Source: Flavobacterium sp. UBA2787
GTDB lineage: Bacteria > Bacteroidota > Bacteroidia > Flavobacteriales > Flavobacteriaceae
DNA: 64,000 nt
Assembly: GCA_002352205.1 (NCBI GenBank)
Contig: DEHZ01000002.1
Span: forward strand, 248,001 to 312,000
Direction of reading: 5' to 3'
Shown one piece after another: positions 7,824 through 16,226 of this stretch. Numbering within the stretch: position 1 is the stretch's first letter; every line of letters starts with the position of its first letter. The notes under the pieces are model-generated. The model ran no database searches. It saw only the letters and a list, made by a program, of their open reading frames with translations, and was not told the DNA's origin. A program made the position numbers and the translations under genes.

Positions 7824-10379
7824 TTAGAAAGGATAATTAATTCCCACATTAAACACTGTGTTGCTAAAATTATATTCTCTAAACCATCTTTTACCAACTT
7901 CATGAGCCGGGTTATAGGTTTTGAATCCGAAATCGAATCGAGCAACCACAAATCCGAAATCATATCGAATTCCGAAACCGGATCCCACGGCAATGTCTCT
8001 TAATGATTCTAATCCGGAAAAAACAAAATCTTCATCTTCCACATTATCCAAAACATTCCAAATGTTTCCGGCATCTACAAAAAGAGCTCCTCTCAGTTTT
8101 CCAAACATTTTAAAACGAAATTCGGCATTCACCAAAATTTTCATATTGGCTTCGTTAAAATCGTTTCGGGCTCCACTTCTTCCGGGTCCAAGTCCATAAG
8201 GTCGCCAAGCCCTGTTGTCGTTTGAACCTCCTCCAAAATAACTTCGTGAAAACGGAATACTATTTGAATTTCCGTAAGGAACGGCTATTCCAAAAAATGT
8301 TCTGGTTGCAAAAATCATGTTGTTTCTCAGATCAAAATGTTTAATAAACTCAAATTCACCTTTAAGATATTGTGAAAACTCAATGTCAAAAAAAGTTTTA
8401 TTTCCATTTGGTCCAGATGGTTGGTTGGAAGCGTCTGCAATTAGTGATAATAAATTTCCGGCCGACTCACCTTTTATTCTAAAAACATAAAAATTATTGT
8501 CTAACAAGCTTGTTTTTGTTGTCTTGGAAAAACTATAACTCGATGCGATAATAAGGTTGTTCTCTGTTAATCTGTTTTTACGTTCGTTAATACTTCGAAT
8601 CGTGTTAAAATCAGATTGAGATGGATTAATGCCCGGCTCATTAAACAATGCCTCATTAATAAAACCGGTTGTTCCAATTGGGATAGTTAAATCTCCGTTG
8701 TTATTCAAAAATTCTGTGTCAACATCATAATTTTGAGCTATATCATTCAAAGCTTCATAGGACGAACGATATACGTTGAAATAATTACTAACGTTTATGT
8801 TCTTGATGTATTGAATATTGAGTAGATCAAATCGAACAGAATTATATCGTTTTGGAGTCCAATTGTAGGTAAGTGCACCGGTAAAATTCTCTTTATCTAA
8901 ACCAATATTTTCTTGCTTGGCAAAACCCACACTAATTTGTGTTGACGGAATCATTTCTTTCGAAATAATTCTATCTGTTTTAATGGGGAAAAATACTCTT
9001 GGAAAATTTAGTCGTAGGTCGGCACCGTATTCAGAAATATTGAAAAAAGTATTGTCTGGATTAGCTAAATCTTGTGAAGAACCAATATTCCCTCTTCCTG
9101 ATATTTCTAAAGTTTCTGCACCATTAAATATATTTCGAATAGAAAAGGAAGCATTACCCGCTAAACCAAAATCTTGAATGTTTGAATGTATAGCATCCAA
9201 CGAAGCACCAAAACTGTATTTTTTTCTGGGGCTGAGGTAAATATTGGCAATCAATGAACTTGCTAAACTATCTCTAGGATCAATTTCATATTGAATTGAC
9301 GGATAGGTAAAGACTTTAAAATTATTAAGTGAACGAGAGGTTAAGTTGTTTCTAAAATCGGCATAAGTGCCGCCTTTGCTAATAAAAACCGCATCCGTAA
9401 TGGCTTTTGGTCTGTATTTTAGTTTGTCGATACTGTAAAGGTTGTAGTTATTATACACCACACTATCGGCAATTTTAACCTTATTTTTTGAAGAAGGATT
9501 ATCAGTATAAATATTTACCTCACTGATTTTATAAACTTTAAATGGAGTAGTAACCAATGTGTCGCCATCACGATAGGAATAATCACTAATTAATAAATTT
9601 ACATTTGCTTTGTTACCTGTTTTAATGGTGTCAATGTCAAAATTGATATAATTTTGTTGAAAATTATACACTCCATTGTTTCGGAAATTATTTGTGAGTC
9701 GATTTCTTTCCTCTTCAAAATTATCCGATTTATATTGTTGTCCGGATTTAATAACTGATAAATTTTCCGTTCGTTTGTAAAGTGAATCTAAAACAGGTGA
9801 AGTAATTTTACGGTTAATACTGTCAAGAATATATGGATTTCCTAACGTTACGGTGTAAGTGGTTGATGCTTTTTTTGTATCAATTGTATCAATAGCAACC
9901 GTTGCATCTACATTAAAATAGCCTTCATTAAAATAATAACCTTTGAGCTTTGTGATTGATTTTTTAGCTTTTAATTCATCTAAAATTACCGGAGCTTCAC
10001 CAGTGCTTTTCAAGAAGTCATGAATTCCGGAATACCAAAACGATTCGCCTAAACGATACACTTGTTTGGATGATAAAAACTTTGAAGCCCTATGAAACCG
10101 AATTGAATCTTTTATGAATTTTTCTGCAAATAATGAATCGTGATCTGGTTTAGCCCAATTGTAAACATATAGGCTTAATGGTAAGTTCAAAAAACGCGTA
10201 TTTGTTTTCTGAGTTATTAATCCGGTAACGTCTTCGTTTTTAACTTTTTTTCCATCAACAATAACATCCGATTTGGCGAGTAGGTTTTTTCCATCCGGAA
10301 CTCTTTTTACAGAATCACAGGCATAAAAAAACAGTGCAATTAAAATTATTAATGATATTTTTGCGGAAATCTTTTTCAA
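7824..10379 (-). CDS. tamL: TamA/BamA-family outer-membrane assembly lipoprotein (TamL-like)
   Basis: Omp85-superfamily outer-membrane protein, 851 aa. The N-terminus is a lipoprotein signal with a lipobox ending in Cys21 (FYAC), followed by periplasmic POTRA-like repeats (about 30-400) and a C-terminal beta-barrel (about 410-851) ending in aromatic Phe, as expected of BAM substrates. A barrel protein that is also a lipoprotein is the hallmark of the TamL group described in Bacteroidota, thought to work with a TamB homologue; no tamB is next to it here. The L6-type motif RAWRPYGLGPGR is visible in the barrel. A divergent promoter region is shared with the SpoU methylase. Confidence 0.85.
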   Translation of the reverse strand: MKKISAKISLIILIALFFYACDSVKRVPDGKNLLAKSDVIVDGKKVKNEDVTGLITQKTNTRFLNLPLSLYVYNWAKPDHDSLFAEKFIKDSIRFHRASKFLSSKQVYRLGESFWYSGIHDFLKSTGEAPVILDELKAKKSITKLKGYYFNEGYFNVDATVAIDTIDTKKASTTYTVTLGNPYILDSINRKITSPVLDSLYKRTENLSVIKSGQQYKSDNFEEERNRLTNNFRNNGVYNFQQNYINFDIDTIKTGNKANVNLLISDYSYRDGDTLVTTPFKVYKISEVNIYTDNPSSKNKVKIADSVVYNNYNLYSIDKLKYRPKAITDAVFISKGGTYADFRNNLTSRSLNNFKVFTYPSIQYEIDPRDSLASSLIANIYLSPRKKYSFGASLDAIHSNIQDFGLAGNASFSIRNIFNGAETLEISGRGNIGSSQDLANPDNTFFNISEYGADLRLNFPRVFFPIKTDRIISKEMIPSTQISVGFAKQENIGLDKENFTGALTYNWTPKRYNSVRFDLLNIQYIKNINVSNYFNVYRSSYEALNDIAQNYDVDTEFLNNNGDLTIPIGTTGFINEALFNEPGINPSQSDFNTIRSINERKNRLTENNLIIASSYSFSKTTKTSLLDNNFYVFRIKGESAGNLLSLIADASNQPSGPNGNKTFFDIEFSQYLKGEFEFIKHFDLRNNMIFATRTFFGIAVPYGNSNSIPFSRSYFGGGSNDNRAWRPYGLGPGRSGARNDFNEANMKILVNAEFRFKMFGKLRGALFVDAGNIWNVLDNVEDEDFVFSGLESLRDIAVGSGFGIRYDFGFVVARFDFGFKTYNPAHEVGKRWFREYNFSNTVFNVGINYPF

Positions 10380-10398
10380 TTGAATTAGAAATTTAGTT

Positions 10399-10406
10399 CA
10401 AAAGTA
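10399..10406 (-). promoter_or_regulatory. -7 promoter box for tamL
   Basis: Minus strand TACTTTTG, exact TAnnTTTG, 20 nt before the tamL ATG, within the 36-nt divergent gap to the SpoU methylase. Confidence 0.6.
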
Positions 10407-10415
10407 CATTATTTT

Positions 10416-11153
10416 ATGGTTAGTAAAAACCAAATTAAACGAATTACCGGATTGCATCAAAAAAAGTTTAGAAATGAACAACAACTTTTTATTGCCGAGG
10501 GGTTCAAAGTGATTCAGGAATTGTTTTATTCGCATTATGAAATTCAGGAATTTTATTCTACCGATGCAACATTGCAATTGAATAACGAAGTTAGACCGGA
10601 GATTATTTCAGAAGCTGATTTAAAAAAAATAAGTTGCTTAAAAACACCTAATACTTGTTTAGCAGTTTTTAAAATAATACCATCAAAACCAATTAAATAT
10701 GAGGGTTTGACGTTGGTTTTAGATGATGTTCGAGATCCGGGAAATTTGGGAACAATAATCCGTTTGTGTGATTGGTTCGGGATTGAACAATTAATTTGTT
10801 CCGAAGAAACAGCAGATGTTTATAATCCGAAAGTAATTCAGGCAACTATGGGATCGATTGGTAGGGTAAATGTAATTTATACGTCTTTGACTAACTTTTT
10901 ACAGAAAACCAATCAGACTATTTATGGTGCTTTTATGGATGGTGATATTGTATATAAATCTGACTTACCATCCAATGCAGTGTTAATCATGGGAAATGAA
11001 GCCAATGGAGTTAGTGCGAATGTTGAAGCTTTAATTCAGAAAAAAATAAGTATTCCTCGTTTTGGTAAATTACAAAAAACAGAAAGTCTGAATGTAGCAA
11101 CAGCAACGGCTATTTTGTTGAGCGAATTTCGAAGAAATCTTAATGGAAAGTAA
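10416..11153 (+). CDS. SpoU/TrmH-family RNA 2'-O-methyltransferase
   Basis: SPOUT-class methyltransferase, 245 aa, that uses SAM to methylate a ribose in rRNA or tRNA; the exact target is not evident. An N-terminal substrate-binding segment (about 1-95) precedes the knotted SpoU domain with its three motifs: LDDVRDPGNLGTIIRLCDWFG, IMGNEANGVS and IPRFGKLQKTESLNVATATAI. Its 3' end overlaps the convergent porT by 14 nt. Confidence 0.93.
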   Translation: MVSKNQIKRITGLHQKKFRNEQQLFIAEGFKVIQELFYSHYEIQEFYSTDATLQLNNEVRPEIISEADLKKISCLKTPNTCLAVFKIIPSKPIKYEGLTLVLDDVRDPGNLGTIIRLCDWFGIEQLICSEETADVYNPKVIQATMGSIGRVNVIYTSLTNFLQKTNQTIYGAFMDGDIVYKSDLPSNAVLIMGNEANGVSANVEALIQKKISIPRFGKLQKTESLNVATATAILLSEFRRNLNGK

Positions 11154-11841
11154 AATTCACAAAAAATCCTCTTGTTGACATAGAACTAACCGAAGATGTC
11201 CACGGACTGTTTGGATCATTGTCGCGAATTAATTCATCGTTTAAACCGAATACACCTCTTATGGATGGTGAGAATTTGAAGTATTCGAGATAAATATCAA
11301 TACCAAAACCAACTTCATAAAAATTACTCCATTGTGTCATTCTAAAACGATTGTTTGAATTATCGTCTTGAGCTTTGGCGTTACTCGATAAATTGAGTGC
11401 AGTTGAAACACCACCAAGTAAATAAGGTCTAACGTTTCCTAATCGTTTGGATGAAAACTTCAAAAGTAACGGGAAATGAATATAAGTTGATTTTACTTCC
11501 CGCATTGCATCAAATTGATTTTCAAAATTTGGGAAAGTTAAATTTCGTTGTGTGTAATATAATCCAGGTTCAAAACGAAGGTTTATATTTCTATGTAAAC
11601 GTAAATCCCCAACCAAACCTACGTTAAATCCAGTGGTAGATTCCGATAAAATTTCTTCGGTAACACGATTTTGATCTATTTTAAAATCATACGAATTAAA
11701 TCCTAAAAAATAACCCCAATGAACGCGTTGTTCGTCAAAGTTTTCTAGGTGAATAATCGGATCTTTACCGAAAATTCCGCCAAACTGGGCATTGGTTTGG
11801 ATGCTTATAAAAAAGATTATGGCTAAAAATACTGTTCTCAT
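11140..11841 (-). CDS. porT: Type IX secretion / gliding protein PorT
   Basis: Outer-membrane beta-barrel protein needed for the type IX secretion system, 233 aa. Begins with a clear signal peptide (MRTVFLAIIFFISIQTNAQ) and continues as amphipathic strands of the outer-membrane beta-barrel_2 type. The frame extends 13 codons into ubiE, but the ATG at 11841, one base after the ubiE stop codon, exposes the signal peptide and is the better start. The ubiE-porT order is typical of Flavobacteriia. Convergent overlap with the SpoU gene leaves no room for a terminator. Confidence 0.88.
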   Translation of the reverse strand: MRTVFLAIIFFISIQTNAQFGGIFGKDPIIHLENFDEQRVHWGYFLGFNSYDFKIDQNRVTEEILSESTTGFNVGLVGDLRLHRNINLRFEPGLYYTQRNLTFPNFENQFDAMREVKSTYIHFPLLLKFSSKRLGNVRPYLLGGVSTALNLSSNAKAQDDNSNNRFRMTQWSNFYEVGFGIDIYLEYFKFSPSIRGVFGLNDELIRDNDPNSPWTSSVSSMSTRGFFVNFTFH

Positions 11842-11842
11842 T

Positions 11843-12574
11843 TTATTTTTTTGATGCTGAATAAATAGTTGCAACACCAAATGTTTGAGGCATTGCTGCT
11901 ACGTCTATAAACCCAACTTTTCTCAAAATATTGTTTAAAGCTTCTCCATAAGGAAAAACTGAAGCTGATTCTGATAAATAGGAGTAGGCGGAATTGTCTT
12001 TGGAAAATAGTTTTCCTATAAGTGGTAAAATATTTTTTGTATAAAAATGATAGCCTTGTTTAAACGGAAATGTCCTTGGAACAGAGGTTTCTAAAATAAC
12101 AAATACTCCGTTAGGCTTTAAAACACGAAGTATTTCAGCCAAGCCTTTTTCTAAGGTTTCAAAATTTCTTACGCCAAAAGCAACTGTAATAGCGTCAAAA
12201 CTATTATCTTCAAATGGAATGTTCTCAGAATCACCCAAAACCATTTCAATTCTATTTGAAAGTTTTTTTTGTTCAATTTTTCTTCTTCCCACATCAAGCA
12301 TTCCGGCAGAAATATCTAAACCAACAATTTTTTTAGCATTGGTTTTTGTCATCAAAATAGCTAAATCACCCGTTCCGGTTGCAATATCAAGGATTGTATC
12401 AGGATTTTTCGCAGAAACTATTGCCAAGACCTTTTTACGCCATTTCACATCGGTGCCAAAAGAAATTACACGGTTTAGTCCGTCATAATTGCCTGAAATG
12501 TTATCAAACATCTGAGCAACTTGTTCTTTTTTACCTAAGGAGGAATCTTTATATGGTGTAACAGGTTTTGACAT
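11843..12574 (-). CDS. ubiE: Demethylmenaquinone methyltransferase (UbiE/MenG)
   Basis: SAM-dependent C-methyltransferase for the last step of menaquinone synthesis, 243 aa. Class I Rossmann motif I is [13 protein letters not shown]; the UbiE signatures [11 protein letters not shown] and [14 protein letters not shown] ([15 protein letters not shown]) are present. Menaquinone is the respiratory quinone of Bacteroidota, so the menaquinone role is preferred over ubiquinone. Promoter box at 12590-12597; porT follows directly and is probably cotranscribed. Confidence 0.96.
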   Translation of the reverse strand: MSKPVTPYKDSSLGKKEQVAQMFDNISGNYDGLNRVISFGTDVKWRKKVLAIVSAKNPDTILDIATGTGDLAILMTKTNAKKIVGLDISAGMLDVGRRKIEQKKLSNRIEMVLGDSENIPFEDNSFDAITVAFGVRNFETLEKGLAEILRVLKPNGVFVILETSVPRTFPFKQGYHFYTKNILPLIGKLFSKDNSAYSYLSESASVFPYGEALNNILRKVGFIDVAAMPQTFGVATIYSASKK

Positions 12575-12589
12575 ACTTAAATTTTAGGC

Positions 12590-12597
12590 AAATATAA
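12590..12597 (-). promoter_or_regulatory. -7 promoter box for ubiE-porT
   Basis: Minus strand TATATTTG, exact TAnnTTTG, 16 nt before the ubiE ATG, implying a very short leader. Confidence 0.65.
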
Positions 12598-12749
12598 ACT
12601 ATTCTGTAATCATGGCAATAATAGTATGATTTAATTTGTTCAACATTATTTTCAAAAAAATAAACAAAAACTAGCTGTTTTTAGTGATATAAAAAAAATC
12701 ACTATAAGTGGGTATTGCGTATGTAATTGATAATGTGCAATTTTACAAC

Positions 12750-13088
12750 ATGAATCAAATGTTAAACATCATGTTATCAAGAATTGTAAAGGCTGAACTA
12801 AGGTGGATACTATTGGCACTAGTTATCACATTTTTTCTTGTTAGCAGTATCGACAGTGTTGCTTTAATAGGCAATACTGAAGTTGGGGTGCCACAAACGT
12901 TCTTAGGGTTAAATTTGTTTTTGGAAATTTTAGTTTTTTTCGCTTTTAGTACCTTTGTGGTATTTGGTATTAAAGGCTTCTTTGAGATGTATTCTCAAAG
13001 GTTTGCCAATGTCGTGATCTTCATTTCTGGAGTATTTCTGGCAGTGGTGATTTTTATATTAAGTTATCAGATACTGATGCTTGAATAG
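12750..13088 (+). CDS. Small membrane protein of unknown function
   Basis: 112 aa from the chosen ATG. Three hydrophobic spans are visible (about residues 18-36, 56-77 and 87-107) with the short polar loops SIDSVALIGNTEVGVPQT and KGFFEMYSQRFAN between them. I do not recognise the family. The frame can be opened earlier with GTG at 12708, but ATG 12750 (MNQMLNIMLSRIVKAE) is more natural; ATG 12759 is also possible. It stands alone between divergent ubiE and a terminator. The codon use resembles its neighbours and it looks like a real conserved gene. Confidence 0.7.
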   Translation: MNQMLNIMLSRIVKAELRWILLALVITFFLVSSIDSVALIGNTEVGVPQTFLGLNLFLEILVFFAFSTFVVFGIKGFFEMYSQRFANVVIFISGVFLAVVIFILSYQILMLE

Positions 13089-13117
13089 GCCAATTCATAC
13101 ATGATACATTGATTCTA

Positions 13118-13140
13118 AACATCCCGAAAGGGATGTTTTT
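13118..13140. terminator. Intrinsic terminator after the small membrane protein
   Basis: Stem AACATCCC/GGGATGTT with a GAAA tetraloop, followed by a T-run that leads directly into the folA stop codon. Serves the plus-strand gene. Confidence 0.85.
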
Positions 13141-13623
13141 TTATTTACGAATGTAGGTTTGATAAGTAAAATCTACTGCATGTTTCTCATCTTTAGGATG
13201 ATATTCTTCATCAACAAGTTGCCATTCTTCCTGATTTAGTTCAGGAAAATAAGTATCGGCTTCAAAAGAATCGTGAACCCGAGTTAATTCGATAACATCA
13301 GTGAAAGGTAGTGATTGTTTATAAATTTCGCCACCACCAATTATAAAAGCATCTTCATCTTCTTCAATAAATTCTAATGCTTTTTCAATGCTGTTTACAA
13401 CAATGCAACTTTCCGGTTGATAGTTTTTTTGTCGTGTAATAATAATGTGTGTTCGATTAGGAAGTAATTTTGGGAAACTTTCAAAAGTCTTTCTTCCCAT
13501 TATGATTGAGTGACCCGAAGTCAATTCTTTGAAACGTTTAAAATCATCAGGTAAATGCCAAACCAAATCATTGTCTTTACCTAAAGCATTGTTTTCGGCT
13601 GCAGCCGCAATCATTATAATCAT
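13141..13623 (-). CDS. folA: Dihydrofolate reductase
   Basis: NADPH-dependent reduction of dihydrofolate to THF, 160 aa. Motifs: ALGKDNDLVWHLPDDFKRFK with the active-site acidic residue, IIMGRKTFES, and the nucleotide-binding FIIGGGEIYKQSLPF. It works with thyA, encoded 2 kb away, in the thymidylate cycle. The start may be M1 or M4 (13614), since both precede the conserved IAAAAENNALG. It begins 2 nt after the 2TM gene and is probably cotranscribed with it. Confidence 0.97.
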   Translation of the reverse strand: MIIMIAAAAENNALGKDNDLVWHLPDDFKRFKELTSGHSIIMGRKTFESFPKLLPNRTHIIITRQKNYQPESCIVVNSIEKALEFIEEDEDAFIIGGGEIYKQSLPFTDVIELTRVHDSFEADTYFPELNQEEWQLVDEEYHPKDEKHAVDFTYQTYIRK

Positions 13624-13625
13624 TC

Positions 13626-13970
13626 TTAAATTTCAGTTTTAGAATTAAACTCGTTTTCTACTTTTTGTTGTAATTGCTGAATTTTTTGTTCTTGTTTTGC
13701 CATTAAACGTTCAATTTGATCGCGTTCCCAGTTTTTATTCATAAATCGATCTGTGATATACACTTTGATGAAATGTAGAATGAACAGGAAGAACCAAATA
13801 GTAACCGCCCACAAATACCAACCTTCAAAGGGTTGAATGTCAAAAAATTTCTCCACTAATAAAAAGAATAAACTTCCAATTAAAAAAAGGACAAAATGAT
13901 AATATAGTCTTTTTTTCTGTTTGATTCTTCTACGAGCATATTCATATTGTTCGTGTTGCTCTGTGTTCAT
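13626..13970 (-). CDS. 2TM domain-containing protein
   Basis: 114 aa. Basic N-terminal segment (YARRRIKQKKRLYYH), two membrane spans (about 23-42 and 52-73) and a C-terminal amphipathic/coiled tail rich in Gln and Lys. This matches the 2TM domain family common in Flavobacteriia, where it also occurs fused to LytTR or histidine-kinase parts. No biochemical role is known to me. It directly precedes folA. Confidence 0.8.
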   Translation of the reverse strand: MNTEQHEQYEYARRRIKQKKRLYYHFVLFLIGSLFFLLVEKFFDIQPFEGWYLWAVTIWFFLFILHFIKVYITDRFMNKNWERDQIERLMAKQEQKIQQLQQKVENEFNSKTEI

Positions 13971-14220
13971 AATTTTTTTATTATTGGTTTTTTGGTTCTG
14001 AAAGGTATTATATTTTTGAAAAATAAAAAAATCATTTTTACATATAATGAAAAGCGAAACCGTTTTCCTGTTAAGAATTGTTAATCTAACCTATTATAAA
14101 TTAGCAAAATAGCTATTTTTTGTGGTGGTTTTTAGTAATTTAACAAAAAGAAAGCTAACTATTTGATTTTCATTATTCTATTTGTTTCTTTGTGGCATAA
14201 ATTTAAAAATTAAATTAACC

Positions 14221-14517
14221 ATGGCAATCAAGAAACAATTTATAAAAACGAAACCGGTTTGTAAAGTAACTTTTTCAATCGAAGCAAAAGAAGCTACTAC
14301 TGCTGCAGTAGTTGGTGATTTCAACAATTGGAATCCGAAAGAAGGAGAATTAGCAAAATTAAAAAATGGAACTTTCAAAGCTACGTTTGAATTACCTGCT
14401 TCAAATTCATACGAATTCCGTTATTTAGTTGATGGAGAATTTGTAAACGATGATCAAGCAGATGCTTACAAATGGAATGATTTTGCTGCTGCTGAAAATA
14501 GTGTTGTAGCTGTATAA
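14221..14517 (+). CDS. Small glycogen-binding (CBM48/isoamylase N-terminal-like) protein
   Basis: 98 aa single-domain protein. The stretch AAVVGDFNNWNPKEGELAKLKNG followed by YEFRYLVDGEFVNDDQAD is the carbohydrate-binding module 48 / AMPK beta-like fold seen at the N-terminus of branching enzymes. No signal peptide, so cytoplasmic. Stand-alone copies are widespread in Bacteroidota; a role in glycogen binding or regulation is plausible but unproven. Chosen start ATG 14221 rather than an upstream ATG at 14182, which would add an AT-rich non-conserved tail. Confidence 0.85.
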   Translation: MAIKKQFIKTKPVCKVTFSIEAKEATTAAVVGDFNNWNPKEGELAKLKNGTFKATFELPASNSYEFRYLVDGEFVNDDQADAYKWNDFAAAENSVVAV

Positions 14518-14541
14518 TTTTTGTTTTTATCGTAGAAATTT

Positions 14542-14576
14542 AATCCGTTTGATTTTTTCAAACGGATTTTTTTTAA
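14542..14576. terminator. Terminator between the CBM48 protein and the TonB-domain gene
   Basis: Stem AATCCGTTTGA/TCAAACGGATT with a 5-nt loop and T-tract, between convergent genes. Confidence 0.85.
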
Positions 14577-15367
14577 TCTAATTTAAATGTAATTGGAATG
14601 CTAAAGGAAATTTTTACCGGTATTCCTTTAATTGTACCATTAACAAATTTTGGTATTTTTTTTAAGATTCGTTCGGCTTCATCCTCTAGCAGTTTATCGG
14701 GGCCTTCTAACTCTTGGATGACTATTGTCCCATCTTTATCGATGTAGAATTTACATTCAACTTTTCCTTGAATTCCTCTTCGTAATGCTTTATTTGGATA
14801 TCTAAAATTTTTAACAATGTGATTAGAAAAATAATTGTTCACACAATTTCCGATATCACTTGAGTTTTTACATTCTATAGGATAAGGTCTTGAAATAAAC
14901 TTAAATTCAGATTTATATTTCATTTCTTTCAATACTTCATCACTTGCAATCGATAGATTGTTGTTTAGATTTTTTATAAAAACAAATTCAAAACGTTTCG
15001 CTTTACTGTTATCTTCAAGAAAATCATTATCGGGATACGGTAGCAATTCAAGAAGATATTTAGTTATTTTAATTTTCAATTCATCATTTATAAAGTCAAT
15101 ATCTATGTCTTTTCGAATAGGATTATTTGGACTGTAGACAAAAGCAAATGTTAAGGCAGCTTTGTTGTCAATCATTTTTTCAATTATGTCTTTTTCTATT
15201 TCAGGAGAAATTAAACTTAAAATTTCATTTTTTAAAATTTCTTTTTCGCAATCTGAATAATCTACCTCCCTGTTGCATAAATCATTAAAAGGGAAATATT
15301 TTTGAGATGAATTTTCCTGACTGAATAAAGTAAAAGTGAATAAAAAGAATAATAGTTGATATCTCAT
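14573..15367 (-). CDS. Periplasmic protein with C-terminal TonB domain
   Basis: 264 aa. Signal peptide MRYQLLFFLFTFTLFSQ, a middle region of unknown fold with several cysteines, and a C-terminal TonB-type domain (about 175-264: NYFSNHIVKNFRYPNKALRRGIQGKV then FYIDKDGTIVIQEL and VKISFSIPITF). Unlike classical TonB it has no N-terminal cytoplasmic anchor or Pro-rich spacer, so it may not energise receptors; this type is common in Bacteroidota and its role is unclear. The frame is open into thyA, but ATG 15367, 10 nt past the thyA stop, exposes the signal peptide. Last gene of the DUF151-nupC-thyA run. Confidence 0.8.
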   Translation of the reverse strand: MRYQLLFFLFTFTLFSQENSSQKYFPFNDLCNREVDYSDCEKEILKNEILSLISPEIEKDIIEKMIDNKAALTFAFVYSPNNPIRKDIDIDFINDELKIKITKYLLELLPYPDNDFLEDNSKAKRFEFVFIKNLNNNLSIASDEVLKEMKYKSEFKFISRPYPIECKNSSDIGNCVNNYFSNHIVKNFRYPNKALRRGIQGKVECKFYIDKDGTIVIQELEGPDKLLEDEAERILKKIPKFVNGTIKGIPVKISFSIPITFKLD

Positions 15368-15377
15368 ATAGTAAATT

Positions 15378-16202
15378 TTATACTGCAACAGCACCTTTAA
15401 TATGAGGATGCGGATCATAACCTTCCAACGTAAAATCATCAAATGTGAAATCGAAAATGGATTTAATTTCCGGATTTAAAATCATTTTTGGCAATGGTTT
15501 TGGCTCACGAGAAAGTTGCAATTCCAATTGTTCGATATGGTTGTTGTAAATATGAGCATCACCAAAAGTGTGAATAAAATCTCCCGGTTGTAAATCACAA
15601 ACTTGAGCAATCATCAACGTGAACAACGCATATGAAGCGATGTTGAAAGGAACACCCAAAAATATATCGGCACTTCGTTGATACAATTGACAACTTAATT
15701 TTCCATCGGCTACATAAAATTGAAAAAATGCGTGGCAGGGTGGGAGTGCCGCTTTTCCATTGGCTACATTTTCTGCAAATGATTTGGAAGTGTCGGGTAA
15801 AACAGAAGGATTCCAAGCGGAAACTAACATTCTACGGCTATTTGGATTTTTCTTCAACGTTTCAATTAATTCGGTAATTTGATCGATTTCTTCGCTGTTC
15901 CAATTTCGCCATTGATGACCGTAAACCGGACCTAAATCACCGTTTTCATCGGCCCAATCATCCCAAATTTTTACGCCGTTTTCTTTAAGATAACTAATAT
16001 TCGTCTCGCCTTTAATGAACCAAAGCAATTCGTGTATAATTGATTTTAAGTGTAATTTTTTGGTGGTAACCATCGGAAAACCTTCGCTTAGATCAAAACG
16101 CATTTGATAACCAAAAACACTAATTGTTCCGGTTCCGGTTCGATCACCTTTTTGTGATCCGTTTTCTAAAACGTGTTTTACGAGATCATGATACTGCTTC
16201 AT
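15378..16202 (-). CDS. thyA: Thymidylate synthase
   Basis: Methylates dUMP to dTMP with methylene-THF, 274 aa. The active-site cysteine is in [13 protein letters not shown], with [18 protein letters not shown] and the substrate-binding [13 protein letters not shown] all conserved. It follows the nucleoside transporter by 24 nt and DHFR lies nearby, so the region groups pyrimidine and folate functions. Confidence 0.98.
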   Translation of the reverse strand: MKQYHDLVKHVLENGSQKGDRTGTGTISVFGYQMRFDLSEGFPMVTTKKLHLKSIIHELLWFIKGETNISYLKENGVKIWDDWADENGDLGPVYGHQWRNWNSEEIDQITELIETLKKNPNSRRMLVSAWNPSVLPDTSKSFAENVANGKAALPPCHAFFQFYVADGKLSCQLYQRSADIFLGVPFNIASYALFTLMIAQVCDLQPGDFIHTFGDAHIYNNHIEQLELQLSREPKPLPKMILNPEIKSIFDFTFDDFTLEGYDPHPHIKGAVAV

Positions 16203-16226
16203 TTTGTGCTTTATTTTATTGTACGG

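Noticed and set aside
7803..7828. Hairpin TCTAAAA/TTTTAGA at the end of tamL as a terminator
   Set aside because: No T-run follows on the transcribed strand and the stem is weak and A/T-rich.
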